DNA from: Linepithema humile
Taxonomy: Eukaryota; Arthropoda; Insecta; Hymenoptera; Formicidae
Assembly (NCBI RefSeq): GCF_040581485.1
Contig: NC_090131.1
Coordinates: forward strand, 16,015,501 to 16,079,500
Length of the DNA: 64,000 nt
Direction of reading: 5' to 3'
The translations under genes and the position numbers were made by a program. The first letter of the stretch is position 1. Each line of letters begins with the position of its first letter. The notes beneath the pieces are model-generated. The model did no database searches and had not been told where the DNA came from. It was given only the letters and a program-made list of their open reading frames with translations. Positions 12,501 to 21,500 of the stretch are shown here, in pieces.

Positions 12501-13246
12501 CGGCGCAATTAGCCTGAATTATTCTTTCTCTTGTGGCTACAAACGCGATAAAAAGCGTTTTGCCAAGTTTTACGAGCGTTTTACGTAGAGGTTGAAACGT
12601 TAAGAATCGGCGCTGAAAGGCGAAACTGCTATTTTATCGACCATTCCGACGAATGGCTTTCGGCACGCACAAGTTCCTATCGTAGTTCCTGCGGTTTTTT
12701 TGCTTATTTTCGATCACCGGTTTTTTTTTCGAAAAGATGAACTCTGAAAGATCACTGCCAAGAACAGTCACCGCCCATTGAAGATTACTAGCAATGCTTA
12801 TCTTGATTTTTGTATTTACGAGTTATATTGGTCGACATTTTCATATTGTTTTAAATTTAGATGAATAATTAGATTGAGAAAACTAAGTAATTCCACTGAT
12901 ACTGATACTGATATTCTTCAGTGCATTTTTATTACGATGCTCATTAAATTTTCACTAAAAAAATACGCCTGTGCGTTTAAGCGTTCAAAACATTTTTAAT
13001 AACCTGATGTTTCTATTTTTTTTTCAGGTTCTTTGCGAGCTGCAGGTCGCTTTAGTGGAGCGCGGAGTAATGTCGCGGCAGGACGTCACCCGAGATGCCA
13101 TGTCGTCCGAGTACCGAGCGATGTCGTCTTCCTCAACGTTTCGCAATCTGCGGGACTGGCTAATCTTTCGTGACTACATGAACGGCCTCGAGTACGTGGA
13201 GCAAATATTCGAGTATCTACGTAAACACTTGCCGATGCAATCTTAA
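6291..13246 (+). CDS. Secreted four-helix-bundle cytokine-like protein (candidate insect class-I cytokine / Unpaired-type ligand), 5'-incomplete
   Basis: Four exons splice in frame to 249 codons plus TAA; numbering starts at the Leu codon at 6293. Residues 1-17 are a hydrophobic signal-peptide core ending SVQSA, so cleavage is likely near Ala17/Pro18. An N-terminal segment with WVNPCG (33-38) follows. Predicted helix A is 56-93, the AB loop with Trp100 and WLPG (107-110) is 94-125, helix B is 130-160, helix C is 162-189, a Ser/Met-rich CD loop is 190-213, and helix D with DWL (220-222) is 215-245. The mature part has two cysteines (37 and 180), which could pair, and no N-glycosylation sequon. 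Layout, size (about 232 mature residues), secretion and intron phases 1-0-0-0 all match class-I helical cytokines such as IL-6/CNTF. In insects the functional counterparts are Unpaired ligands for the Domeless/JAK/STAT receptor. I do not recognise a named orthologue; the cytokine call is structural inference. It could instead be another secreted helical protein. The first exon, with the start codon and one base of a split codon, is not identified with certainty. Confidence 0.75.
6545..11899 (+). other. Large intron of the cytokine-like gene
   Basis: This is a phase-0 intron of 5.36 kb, GTGAGT to TTTTGCAG. No internal exon is supported. Features seen are TATAAAG at 7992, an initiator-like TCAGTC at 8081, a STAT-like site with four-base spacer TTCGAAAGAA at 7170-7179, an A-rich stretch around 8810-8911, and a (CCG)n repeat at 11069-11096 in a GC-rich island (10.9-11.5 kb) with unsupported overlapping ORFs. 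An intron this large in a small gene is a likely home for enhancers or an alternative promoter. Confidence 0.6.
11069..11096. repeat. (CCG)n microsatellite
   Basis: Near-perfect CCG/GCC triplets with one GTC interruption, lying in the GC-rich part of the large intron. Confidence 0.85.
11900..12040 (+). CDS. Exon: end of helix A and AB loop
   Basis: This exon is 47 codons, phase 0 at both ends. The acceptor is GATTTTGCAG at 11890-11899 and the donor is GAG|GTGCGT at 12041. It begins VRRTFKMEFDDMH, continuing helix A, and carries the aromatic-rich loop TWKDSHYDWLPGLNEIP before a Lys/Leu-rich segment that leads into helix B. An exon holding mainly the AB loop is also the arrangement in IL-6 and EPO genes. 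Confidence 0.82.
12041..12226 (+). other. Short intron (186 bp)
   Basis: Phase 0, GTGCGT to a TTTTCAG acceptor. It contains a T-rich tract at 12127-12143. The frame stops within it (TAA at about 12095), which confirms it is removed. Confidence 0.8.
12227..12364 (+). CDS. Exon: helix B and start of helix C
   Basis: This exon is 46 codons, phase 0 at both ends. The acceptor is CGATTTTCAG and the donor is ACG|GTGAGT at 12365. The peptide is strongly amphipathic and aromatic (LDKALLDAYEYMQKY, then GLEQIVWDQEEHHLEF), with a Glu/His turn at residues 157-163 where helix B would hand over to helix C. It has no Cys, Pro or glycosylation site. Confidence 0.84.
12365..13027 (+). other. Intron (663 bp)
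   Basis: Phase 0, GTGAGT to a T-rich TTTTTTTTCAG acceptor. It has several T tracts and a short TGATAC tandem repeat at 12897-12916. Open reading into the intron from the upstream exon ends at about 12515. Confidence 0.75.
13028..13246 (+). CDS. Terminal exon: helix C end, CD loop and helix D, stop
   Basis: This exon is 72 codons plus TAA (13244-13246), incoming phase 0. It starts VLCELQVALVERGV, completing helix C and carrying the second Cys. It then has a Ser/Met-rich loop (SSEYRAMSSSST) and a final helix from FRNLRDWLIFRDYMNG to EQIFEYLRKHL. A long C-terminal aromatic/leucine helix is the receptor-contacting helix D of IL-6-type cytokines; this comparison is inference from pattern. Confidence 0.84.
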   Translation, partial: VLCELQVALVERGVMSRQDVTRDAMSSEYRAMSSSSTFRNLRDWLIFRDYMNGLEYVEQIFEYLRKHLPMQS

Positions 13247-14468
13247 GGATGGCAAGACGGAAGCCGGAAAAGGGTTACAATCAGGCGACGATTCGTCATT
13301 CCACATCTCACGAAATTGGCGCAACCGTATCTGGATGCTCTACTCTCCTAGATGATGAGGGTGATAGAGATCTCTTTTCCTCGCTGATACAATTGATCGT
13401 ATTATCGCGAGGGAATTACTTTAACGATATGGTTTCCGCAACAAGGATTGGGCTATCCGTCGGTATCGATGACGAGGATCGATCCACGTTGTCGAACCGG
13501 CGGATATATCGCGACAAATCGCGGTGTCGTGTCCATATCAAGGTTCTGTGATGGCTCCTAAGCCATCATCGAACTTCGTCCATCATTCACCTTCGACACT
13601 TCCTGATAGAACTTCGATGTGATAGGACAGTATGACGGACAGAAGAAAGACAAGGATAAAGAGTCGTGTGGTTACCGGCCCGTTGGCTTTCGTCGTTGTA
13701 GTTCGCGATCACACGTAATCTCAAGCACACTCATCTATCACATATACCATGGCTTCACGCGAAGATGCACCATATATTTGATTTCACAAACAAGAAAGAA
13801 TGTAAGAATGAGATCCGACTCAACCGTCCAATGTTCAACGCAAATAATTGTCGAAACAATAACGTTCTAAAAACTTTATGTTTTTATCCTCGATACACTT
13901 TATTTTCGACATTTTATTAGCGCCTTACGTTGAACACGACCACGGTTTAATCTACCAGTGACGACTTGAGACTCTTGATATACTTTTTCATACAAATAAG
14001 TTGATGACAATCATCTACTACTATACACACAAGGTATATACAGGATTAGAGCAATCGATGAAAGAGCTCTAGAAAATCTCAAGCCGCTTAGTGTAATTGT
14101 CTACAAATGTTTTTACTTTCTGAAGTCGTGGAATTTTGGACATGTGGACATTTATTACGTAAGGTTACGCATTTTTATTTGTGCTGCATGCGTAAAGCAG
14201 TTATGAACTGAGAAAGAAATAGTTAGTAGGAAAGAATCCAATCATAGTTTCATGCATTTATAATCAAATGCAATGTTTTGGATCTCGTCGTAATTTGTAT
14301 CTCTCGTCAACAAGAGAAAATCGTGCGTACGTATTACGTTGTACACGCGACAAAAATCTCACGACGGCACATTGAAAAGGTATCTTCGTGAGCGATTCAT
14401 GCTCCATAATCTTATATAATAATTTATTGACTAATTATAATATTAGCATATTTTCATATTTATTCAGA

Positions 14469-14477
14469 TTATTTATT
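14469..14477 (+). promoter_or_regulatory. AU-rich element nonamer UUAUUUAUU in 3'UTR
   Basis: Exact UUAUUUA(U/A)(U/A) nonamer about 1.2 kb after the stop codon. It is the class of element bound by TTP/Tis11-type decay factors. Confidence 0.3.
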
Positions 14478-14761
14478 TTATTTTTATAAAGATTTTTACA
14501 CTCCGATTACTTGTACAGGTTGGCATGAAAGTCAGGAAGGGACTTGAACACTCATACCTTTTTCATTTTACTAATTTTTCTGATCTTCTCTTTTTACAGA
14601 TTTAAAGAGATTAATCCGTGGAAAATTAATCATGAAAAACAATTAGCCGGAATTGATAAAGTTAGAAATTACGATCTTTTTGAAAGAAACAATTTTCTAT
14701 ACATGGTTTAATTATATTTTTTTGAGTTTCATTTATTTTAATTATTGCTTTAACAAATTAA

Positions 14762-14767
14762 AATAAA
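14762..14767 (+). terminator. Poly(A) signal AATAAA
   Basis: First canonical hexamer downstream of the stop, with a downstream GT-rich tract. Earlier non-canonical signals are possible. Confidence 0.4.
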
Positions 14768-14790
14768 CTTAGAAGCAATAGAAATTCAAT

Positions 14791-17009
14791 TTACGAGATG
14801 AAATTCTATAGTCTTGGTTCGATGCTCAATTGTGTTTATTCGTCATTATTTTGCAAGGATATAAATCTGTAAAATTAAAGTCCGAAAAAATATGAATGTT
14901 TTAAATCTTTCCGTGATTTTTGCGCCATTCTGTATTTAAAGAATCTAGTTGAGCTTAAAAGTGCCTATGAAAGAGAGGTGGATATATCACAATTGATAAC
15001 TCCGATTACACGTGCGATTATTTTTTGCTCGTATACATGGAGTTTATCACGATATCAACTCTCATAGTGCAAAAAGAGAAAGATGCAACGAACGCGACAA
15101 ACGTTAATTCATGTCGCGTGTCGCGTTGCTGCTGCTTCTCTTCTCGTACCTTGACGTACCTTCGCAGGATATGAGTACTCTAATCAGAAACTTGACGAGG
15201 CTCGTTAATTTTGATATTTAACTCGCAAACGGGATCCTTTTAACTTTATATTTTACTTGATACTATTCTTTTTAAAAAATATTCTTTTGCGTGATTTTTT
15301 TTATACTGATTTTTTTTTTTTTTTTTTTTTTTAACACGCGAGACTGTTGAAGACTATTGGCAACAGGGTGTTGTCGCATGAAGATTTATTCTCTTCATCG
15401 ATTTAAATTTATAGTTTTAAAATTCCATAAATGATGCTATTTTATGACTGCTGATATATATTTTTTAAACGTGTAATGTATATTTTTATATATATCGTGA
15501 TTCATCAATTTATTTTTATAAATTTTTAGAAGAAATCACAAACTGATACGCCCTACACCAGCAGTCTTCAAAATTAATACCGGAAGAATTTTTTGGTACT
15601 TATGACTCATCGCGTTGCCATCTATTCCTAAAGATCGGTCACGATAGAAAGTCACTTTGCGATCGTTTACGAACAAAAATGCATCGAGATATGCATTATC
15701 ATACTTAATTTTCACATCGACAGCGATTCTCGAAAGCTTATCATAAATCATATGTACAAATGCGAGGTTCATAATTATCATCGACGCAGTTTTAATGTGT
15801 AAATCGTTATTTATATACGCACACGCATATTGTATTTTTTTTTCATATCATCGCGTCTGTGATATGCATCTTAGAACATCCCTCAGGCGACTAATTGTCC
15901 ATTACCGGATCAATCCATGCTTGCTTCCGTTTTGACAAAAAGGGAGACAGAGTCACCATTTCTATCTTGATTTTATTATTTAGTAATTTATATCGGCTAT
16001 TTTCTTAATATAATATGATATTGTTTTATAGATGACATTCTTTTTATGACATTCAGATTTCGTATCGCGTAATAAATCAATCATTTTAGAAATATTTTTA
16101 AAGGCTGACGATATATGAAAAATTTGTTTTATCGATTTTCAAAAAGTCATTTTTATCTGAAAATAACGCAATAGCGCTGTGAGATTTGAGCGTCGATTAA
16201 TATGATGTTGCTTCCTAAGAATAGATCGGATATCTTTCGTGCGCTTTCAATTCGGTCTCTCTGTCTCTTTCCATTATGATTTATACAACTGTAGAAATGT
16301 ATGGAACGCAGAATTAAATAACGATGCGAGAAGCTAAGTACGGTCTGTAAACGTTTCGATTGATTGTAAAACTAAATTCTTCTGATAACTGTAGGAGTAT
16401 CGTGGACCGTAAACTAAAATTTTAGTAGAATAAGTGCGTTCCATATGTCGCGATAAATTAAAAGTAAATCAATTAGCGCGGTCGCTTCACATATATGCAT
16501 TGTACATAACACACCTAATAATATACTATAATTTAGTAATAAATTGAGAATTATAGTTATGTGTGGATATGTAATAGGAATCGGGTTTCTCATCTTAGAA
16601 TGCCCGCTCTGTTGTATCGTATTAAACCAAAGACCGTACAAATACATTTCGTCGTTATTATTTCAATGTTGCCTTTTCCGCCTCCATCCTTTTCAATCCT
16701 TTTCAATAAAAACAAAGAAAAAGAAAAAAATATTTTGAAATGCGTTATGAAAAAAAGACAGTCTACGTAAAAGTCTACGTGAAAAAATATAATTATAATT
16801 AAAATAATATATTTATACGATAATTCTCTTCTTTGCTCTTCAAAAATATAATCTTCCAATTGTATATGTACTTTGTGCAAATTTCCACTATTTACTCTCG
16901 AACAAGCGTATTAACGAAGCGATTCTCCGATCATCGGCGCGTGTTGCCTGGGCATTCAGCTCGGACATTCCTACTTGAACAAGCGGGATTTGTCTTTTCC
17001 CATGATCAG
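14791..17009. other. AT-rich intergenic stretch, no gene seen
   Basis: It contains a T23 tract at 15310-15332 and many short AT runs. ORFs reach no more than about 96 codons and are Ile/Phe/Lys-rich, as expected of AT-rich noise. There are no splice-supported exons and no RNA gene that I can recognise. Confidence 0.6.
15310..15332. repeat. Poly(T) tract
   Basis: About 23 consecutive T; no retroposon tail context seen next to it. Confidence 0.9.
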
Positions 17010-17065
17010 TGTCCGATGCCGTGTCCCCGGAGCTGTCGACGTCGTCGGTGTTTGAGAGGAAACGC
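17010..17065 (+). CDS. Possible small exon of an unknown gene
   Basis: It has an acceptor (TTTGTCTTTTCCCATGATCAG) and a strong donor (CGC|GTAAGTAC at 17066). Between them the frame reads SDAVSPELSTSSVFERKR with high G/C at third positions, compared with the AT-rich sequence to the left. A 178-bp intron would lead to the acceptor CCCCGTCCAG|GTGG at 17243. The minus strand is also open here (16888-17124, ending LIRLFESK) and shares the same wobble positions, so strand is not certain. Unknown function. Confidence 0.25.
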
Positions 17066-17243
17066 GTAAGTACATGATCACCGGCCCGGGTACGGCTCTG
17101 TCCCAAGCCGCCGTGTTTGCGCACGCTGTTAGCTCGTTGTCATCGTTCGCCCAACTTACTTTCTCATAAGGATTTCCACTCCTCTCGCACTGATCCTGTG
17201 TTTAACGATCCCTGCCCGCCTTCTCTTTCGTGTCCCCGTCCAG

Positions 17244-17285
17244 GTGGTCTCGCGAGCACCGCCAAGGTGTCAATGTTTTGCCTAG
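17244..17285 (+). CDS. Possible exon following the 178-bp intron
   Basis: A strong polypyrimidine acceptor (TTCTCTTTCGTGTCCCCGTCCAG) precedes it. Joined in phase 0 to the previous candidate exon it reads VVSRAPPRCQCFA and stops at TAG. In another frame it is part of a 111-codon ORF (17117-17452). No homologue recognised. Confidence 0.18.
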   Translation: MVSRAPPRCQCFA

Positions 17286-17685
17286 CCATTAAGATCGTTA
17301 GCCCATCTTCCTACGCTACGTTTGACGGCCGACGAGCGATACGATTCTCGAATTCTATAAGAAGGCGGGATAATTGCCCGGCGTCGAAGAGAAGTTATAT
17401 TTTTCGTCCAACATTTCGACTCGAAAAAGAAGCTGTCTCCTTTTTGCTGTGAGATTATTTTCGGGAAATAATTTTTTTTTTTTCGGAAATATCATTTCTC
17501 GCAACATCTTGCAACGTGAAATTACTATAATGATATAAATTATACCGATTACAGCGATTCCAACGTGAATAAACGTAATAAATACGTTTAATTAATAAAT
17601 ACTGGCTGCAAAGTTCAGAAATACTTTTGGATAATTAACAAAACGTAGTCAGCGAGTATCGACAGTGGTCGATGAATCGCCTACG

Positions 17686-17801
17686 ATGAAATCCGAGAGG
17701 TCCGGTGCATGCATACCACCGGACCTACAAGAGAGCGTCAAAGAAGAATGGCCCGCCAGTGTCTTCGCCGGTGGCGAGGCAGGTAGATCAAATCTCATGC
17801 G
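17686..17801 (+). CDS. Possible first exon (MKSERSG...), unknown protein
   Basis: From ATG at 17686 the frame reads MKSERSGACIPPDLQESVKE, then a Trp-containing and Gly-rich end, for 38 codons. It reaches a donor CG|GTGAGG at 17802; an alternative donor G|GTAGAT follows 17782. The translation has a mixed, protein-like composition rather than a low-complexity one. An acceptor at 17894 (CCACTTTTTTGGCAG) would give a 112-bp intron from the earlier donor and extend the frame to a TGA at 18056-18058 (about 86 residues in all). The antisense frame (17649-17951) is also open. No domain recognised. Confidence 0.25.
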
Positions 17802-17894
17802 GTGAGGTATGAATGAATCGTGAGAAGAGGCCGCACATTCGGCCACAGCTATGAATGGCTGGGAAAAACATTTTTCCCGCCACTTTTTTGGCAG

Positions 17895-18058
17895 AACACG
17901 CTTTGCGTTTCTTTCGTCCTGTCCGCCTTCCCCCTCATCCCCCCCCCCCAACTATCTTCCTTTCTACTGGCATTCCTCGATGTGTGCCTCTCGTTTCCCT
18001 CATCATCGGCGACGGTGATGTGCCGACGATCCTTTTGCACTTCGCAAATGAGTCCTGA
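17895..18058 (+). CDS. Possible second exon joined to the MKSERSG exon
   Basis: The exon begins after a strong acceptor and is read as EHALRFFRP..., with a Pro run from an 11-C tract (17939-17949), then a hydrophobic tail GIPRCVPLVSLIIGDG and a stop. The C tract is prone to length change, so the frame beyond it is uncertain. Another frame (18019-18136, MCRRSFCTSQMSPESG...) is equally open and reads as protein-like. Confidence 0.15.
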
Positions 18059-18306
18059 AAGCGGTCCGGAATCGTCTAGGCCCCGCGCCGTTGCCGCGGG
18101 CGAATACTTCGGCTCCTTTCAGCTTGAAAAAAAATAGGAGGCCTCGTTGTAATTAGGACAGTGCGCCCGCATGGGCTGCTAGAAGGAGTCTCCGCCACTC
18201 CGCCGTCCATTCCTCTTCATCACTCGCTATCTGACTCGCCTCGTCTTTCTCCCGTCCTCACCTCCTCGCTATCCCCGGAGGCGTCCTCCTCCCGCTACAT
18301 TCCTAG

Positions 18307-18515
18307 TGACCCTCAAGACAACTTTCAATAATGCCGAGACAAGAGAGGCTCCCAAAGTTGAGTGGTCCTCGCAGGACGCCGCGGCATCCTTGGAAACAAG
18401 ATCGTCTACTATATTGACAAAATGTGGCTTGAGCGTATTTTATATCGCGGATTGTACATGCAAATGCTCAAAGACGCCTTACAAAATCATACGTAGAGAC
18501 ACGTTTTTATATTAA
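18307..18515 (+). CDS. Possible exon, unknown protein
   Basis: A pyrimidine-rich acceptor (CCTCCTCCCGCTACATTCCTAG) precedes an open frame TLKTTFNNAETREAPKVEWS and onward to a stop at 18513-18515. The first 35 codons look protein-like and the rest less so. No clear donor. It may belong with the 17.0-18.1 kb segments or be non-coding. Confidence 0.15.
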
Positions 18516-21500
18516 AAAAAAAAGATTTGGAAGCAAGATATAGCCGAACATAAGTAAGAGTAAGACACATAAAGTATGAAATTATAAAGTATGAAATTCG
18601 CAATCATTTGCGACTCGTATTTCTGAATTCACATAACATCCTTTTTGTAATGCAATTATACTCGATTTTCCTCTCTTCAACGGAGATGTTGAGGGAGTGA
18701 ATCCTTGTAGTAGTCGTCAATTTGAACAACCCGAGGAAAACGAGCATGGCACACGGTCATCCTTAACTGCTTTTGATTGAGGGGCGGTGCTGTGCTAATA
18801 GGTTCCATCCCCTGCCCTCCTGCCGCACTACATTTTAAAGCAGTCGAGATTTATTTCACAACTAATTTTGCCTTGTTAGCTGACAGGACGTGGCTAGTGC
18901 AAGGGGTTCTCTGTTCGTATTTTGTCATCGAAACGCGTGCACGTCTTTTATTAGAGCTTAATAGACATTAATGGTGACTTTGCATTGAATTACTCGGCAC
19001 TTTCGTTTCGCGTCTATATATCTGTCCACATCTATAATTCTATCTGTGTCTTCTATTAATGAAATGCTACAACTCTATGCAAAACTGAATTCCAATATAA
19101 TTTTACACTTGTATAAATAAAATTCTATATGATTTTTATACAACTTTACTTGATTTTATATACTTTCCTAAAGAATATATTACAAAGAAAAGAAAGATAA
19201 ATTTTCCCGCGCAAAAATTTGACTAATAATTATGTTACTTTTCGGAAACACATCAAAGAAAAATTAAGGCAAAGGTAAGCCGTAGAAATGTCGTATATGC
19301 TTAAAAGTATCCCGCTGTGATAGCTCAGCAGTGTTTCTCTCGGTCAGCGCCGAGATGACTTCAAAGAAAAGAGGTGCCGTTCGTGGGAAGCATGAGACCG
19401 CTTCCTAGAAGCATGAATACGACGCAGATATCGGTCGGAAAAAAGAAGAAAGGCCGTAGGCCCGAGTGAAGAGGGACGATCGGCATTATGAAAATGCCGT
19501 TCTTTCGCGACATTGGCGTCGCATTTATGCACGGACGACGTTTCTACCGCGGCGGATCGGGTCGCGTTTTCGGCCAGCTGTTCCGGTCGAACGAGATGCA
19601 TTTTGTCGCGAGATAACGCGCGGAGGACGATTCGGGCACGTGGGTGGGACGGCGATAACCGATGAAACACACGAACACTTTTAACAGCTAATTGCCGTAG
19701 ATAGGGACGGCCGAGAAGCTGGCATTATATATCGTCGGCCGTCCTCGCGAAATGCATGGGAACCAAAGCCATTCTGACCGATGCATGCGTCATCGTCAGT
19801 CGTATCCGCGTGGATATGCGAGACGGTTTCGGTTCAGCTGATGCACTAAGATTGATTGAACGTGGTCACTTTCGAAAGTTGCCAATGTAAAGTGCATCGT
19901 GGAAGAGTGATTTTTCGTGTATATTGCGCTGCACCAGCGCTTTTGTTTAATATGTCACCGATTTCCATCGCCGAGAGATATTGATAAACGTGCGATTCTC
20001 TTCGAGAAAGTAATCTCAAATAGGATACGTCTTCTCTTTCTTGAAATGTAATCCGGCATAAACTTGTAAAATAATCTCAAGTTAATTAGCGAATTAAATA
20101 CATTTGTGTAAAATAATTTTTTAGATATTCGTTAATAGACGATCGAGAGATGCAGCTCCGCGCTCGATAACATAATTTTCACAAGTAAAATCATTCCTTT
20201 CTCTCCATTCATTCTCGGTTATCTCGGTTAAAATTTCTTGCAGCGTGGCGACCATTACGTATGGTTACACATCTCCCAGACCCTTAGGGGAAGTAGTCGA
20301 GCTAGTGGGTTTGGTGGCGGCGATGGCGGAGGTTTGAGGAGGTAGCCCGAAGCGGGACGGCGAGGTCGCGACATCGTGACCACGGCCAGCCACTGATTTA
20401 CATATTGTCCACCGTTGAGCCAGCATCGCGGCTCTTTGTTTTGGAATGCCTGCCGAGAGCGAGGAAAGAGGAGCCCTCCTTCTCCGTCGCGCTCTCCTGC
20501 TCGTTTCTACGTTCGTAATAGCGTCCAGATCCAGACGCCGGTGCTATCCGCCGAGCCACCAACGTCGATCTCGCCCGAGAGCTTTGAGAGAAGGCGTCGG
20601 GGTAATGCATTCTCATTTTTCGAACGGCGACACCCTCACCGTCGTTCTCTCGGATGCGCGCTCGAGGATCCACGACTCGGTTCCTCACTGATTAGAGCGC
20701 TTCTCCCGACGCAAGCGTCTGATTTTCTGCGATAACGGCGCGAAAATTATAAGAAGCGCACAAGGAATGCATGCGATAACAAGTCAAGTGAAAGAAGCAA
20801 GAATTCTGTACTCTCAGTTTGAAGTTAATTTCATTCTCATCATAATTTTGTATAAGTTGTATGGATTGTTTGCGAAGTAATATAAGCAGGATGATAATTT
20901 CTATGATTTCTATGTAGCGGCGTTCTTTGTCATACAAAAATAACATTTGTCAAGATTATTGGAGATTAGTTAGCGCGATTCATTCATTATTCTGCGACAA
21001 ATCCAATTAAGTTCGAAAGGTACGATTCATTCGGTCTCTTTGAACGCGCGTGCGGCGGAAATGCTTCTCATAACTCGCGCTTACTTGGTTGGCGGTCAAA
21101 GGATTGCCTTTGGTGAGCGACACTTCTCAGGTGTATATAAAAGGCGGAGATTATCAAACACTCTCGATTGATGCGTCACAAAGCGTTGTGTGTCAAGAGC
21201 AGCAGGCAGGCAAAATATTTCACAGAAGATATAAAAAAACCGCAAGAACACATGTGCCGCGAATCCAGTATTTCGGTATATCGGTGCTATTCCATCCGCT
21301 CGTAGTCGGTTTGGTTGCCGCACCCTTTTTGATCGTTCCACTTAATGCCGACCGCAGTCAGGCACGAGACTCATGTTGATGCCTTGTTAACATCCGCGAA
21401 ACGATCGTCGGGAATCCCAAAAAGCCTGTCACATTAGATCCAGCCGAAAGGAGAAAGCTGTTTCGCACGCATGTTCGTGAGACTAGACCACCCCTCTCTG

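Larger units (their letters stand above)
13247..14790 (+). other. Probable 3'UTR with AU-rich element and poly(A) signal
   Basis: There is no coding frame of note after the stop. The first AATAAA hexamer is at 14762-14767, followed by a GT-rich stretch (TTGTGTTTATT near 14830), which suits cleavage near 14785. An AU-rich nonamer TTATTTATT lies at 14469-14477, with further ATTTA pentamers nearby. AU-rich elements shorten the life of cytokine and other transient mRNAs. The region is AT-rich anyway, so the motif alone is weak evidence. A 100-codon frame at 13249-13551 starts in the UTR and has no support. Confidence 0.45.

Noticed and set aside
13249..13551. ORF directly after the stop of the cytokine-like gene
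   Set aside because: It starts in the UTR three bases after the stop, has no splice support and an unremarkable composition; a chance frame.
21133..21180. TATATAAAAGG as a promoter
   Set aside because: No initiator at about +30 and no supported gene downstream.
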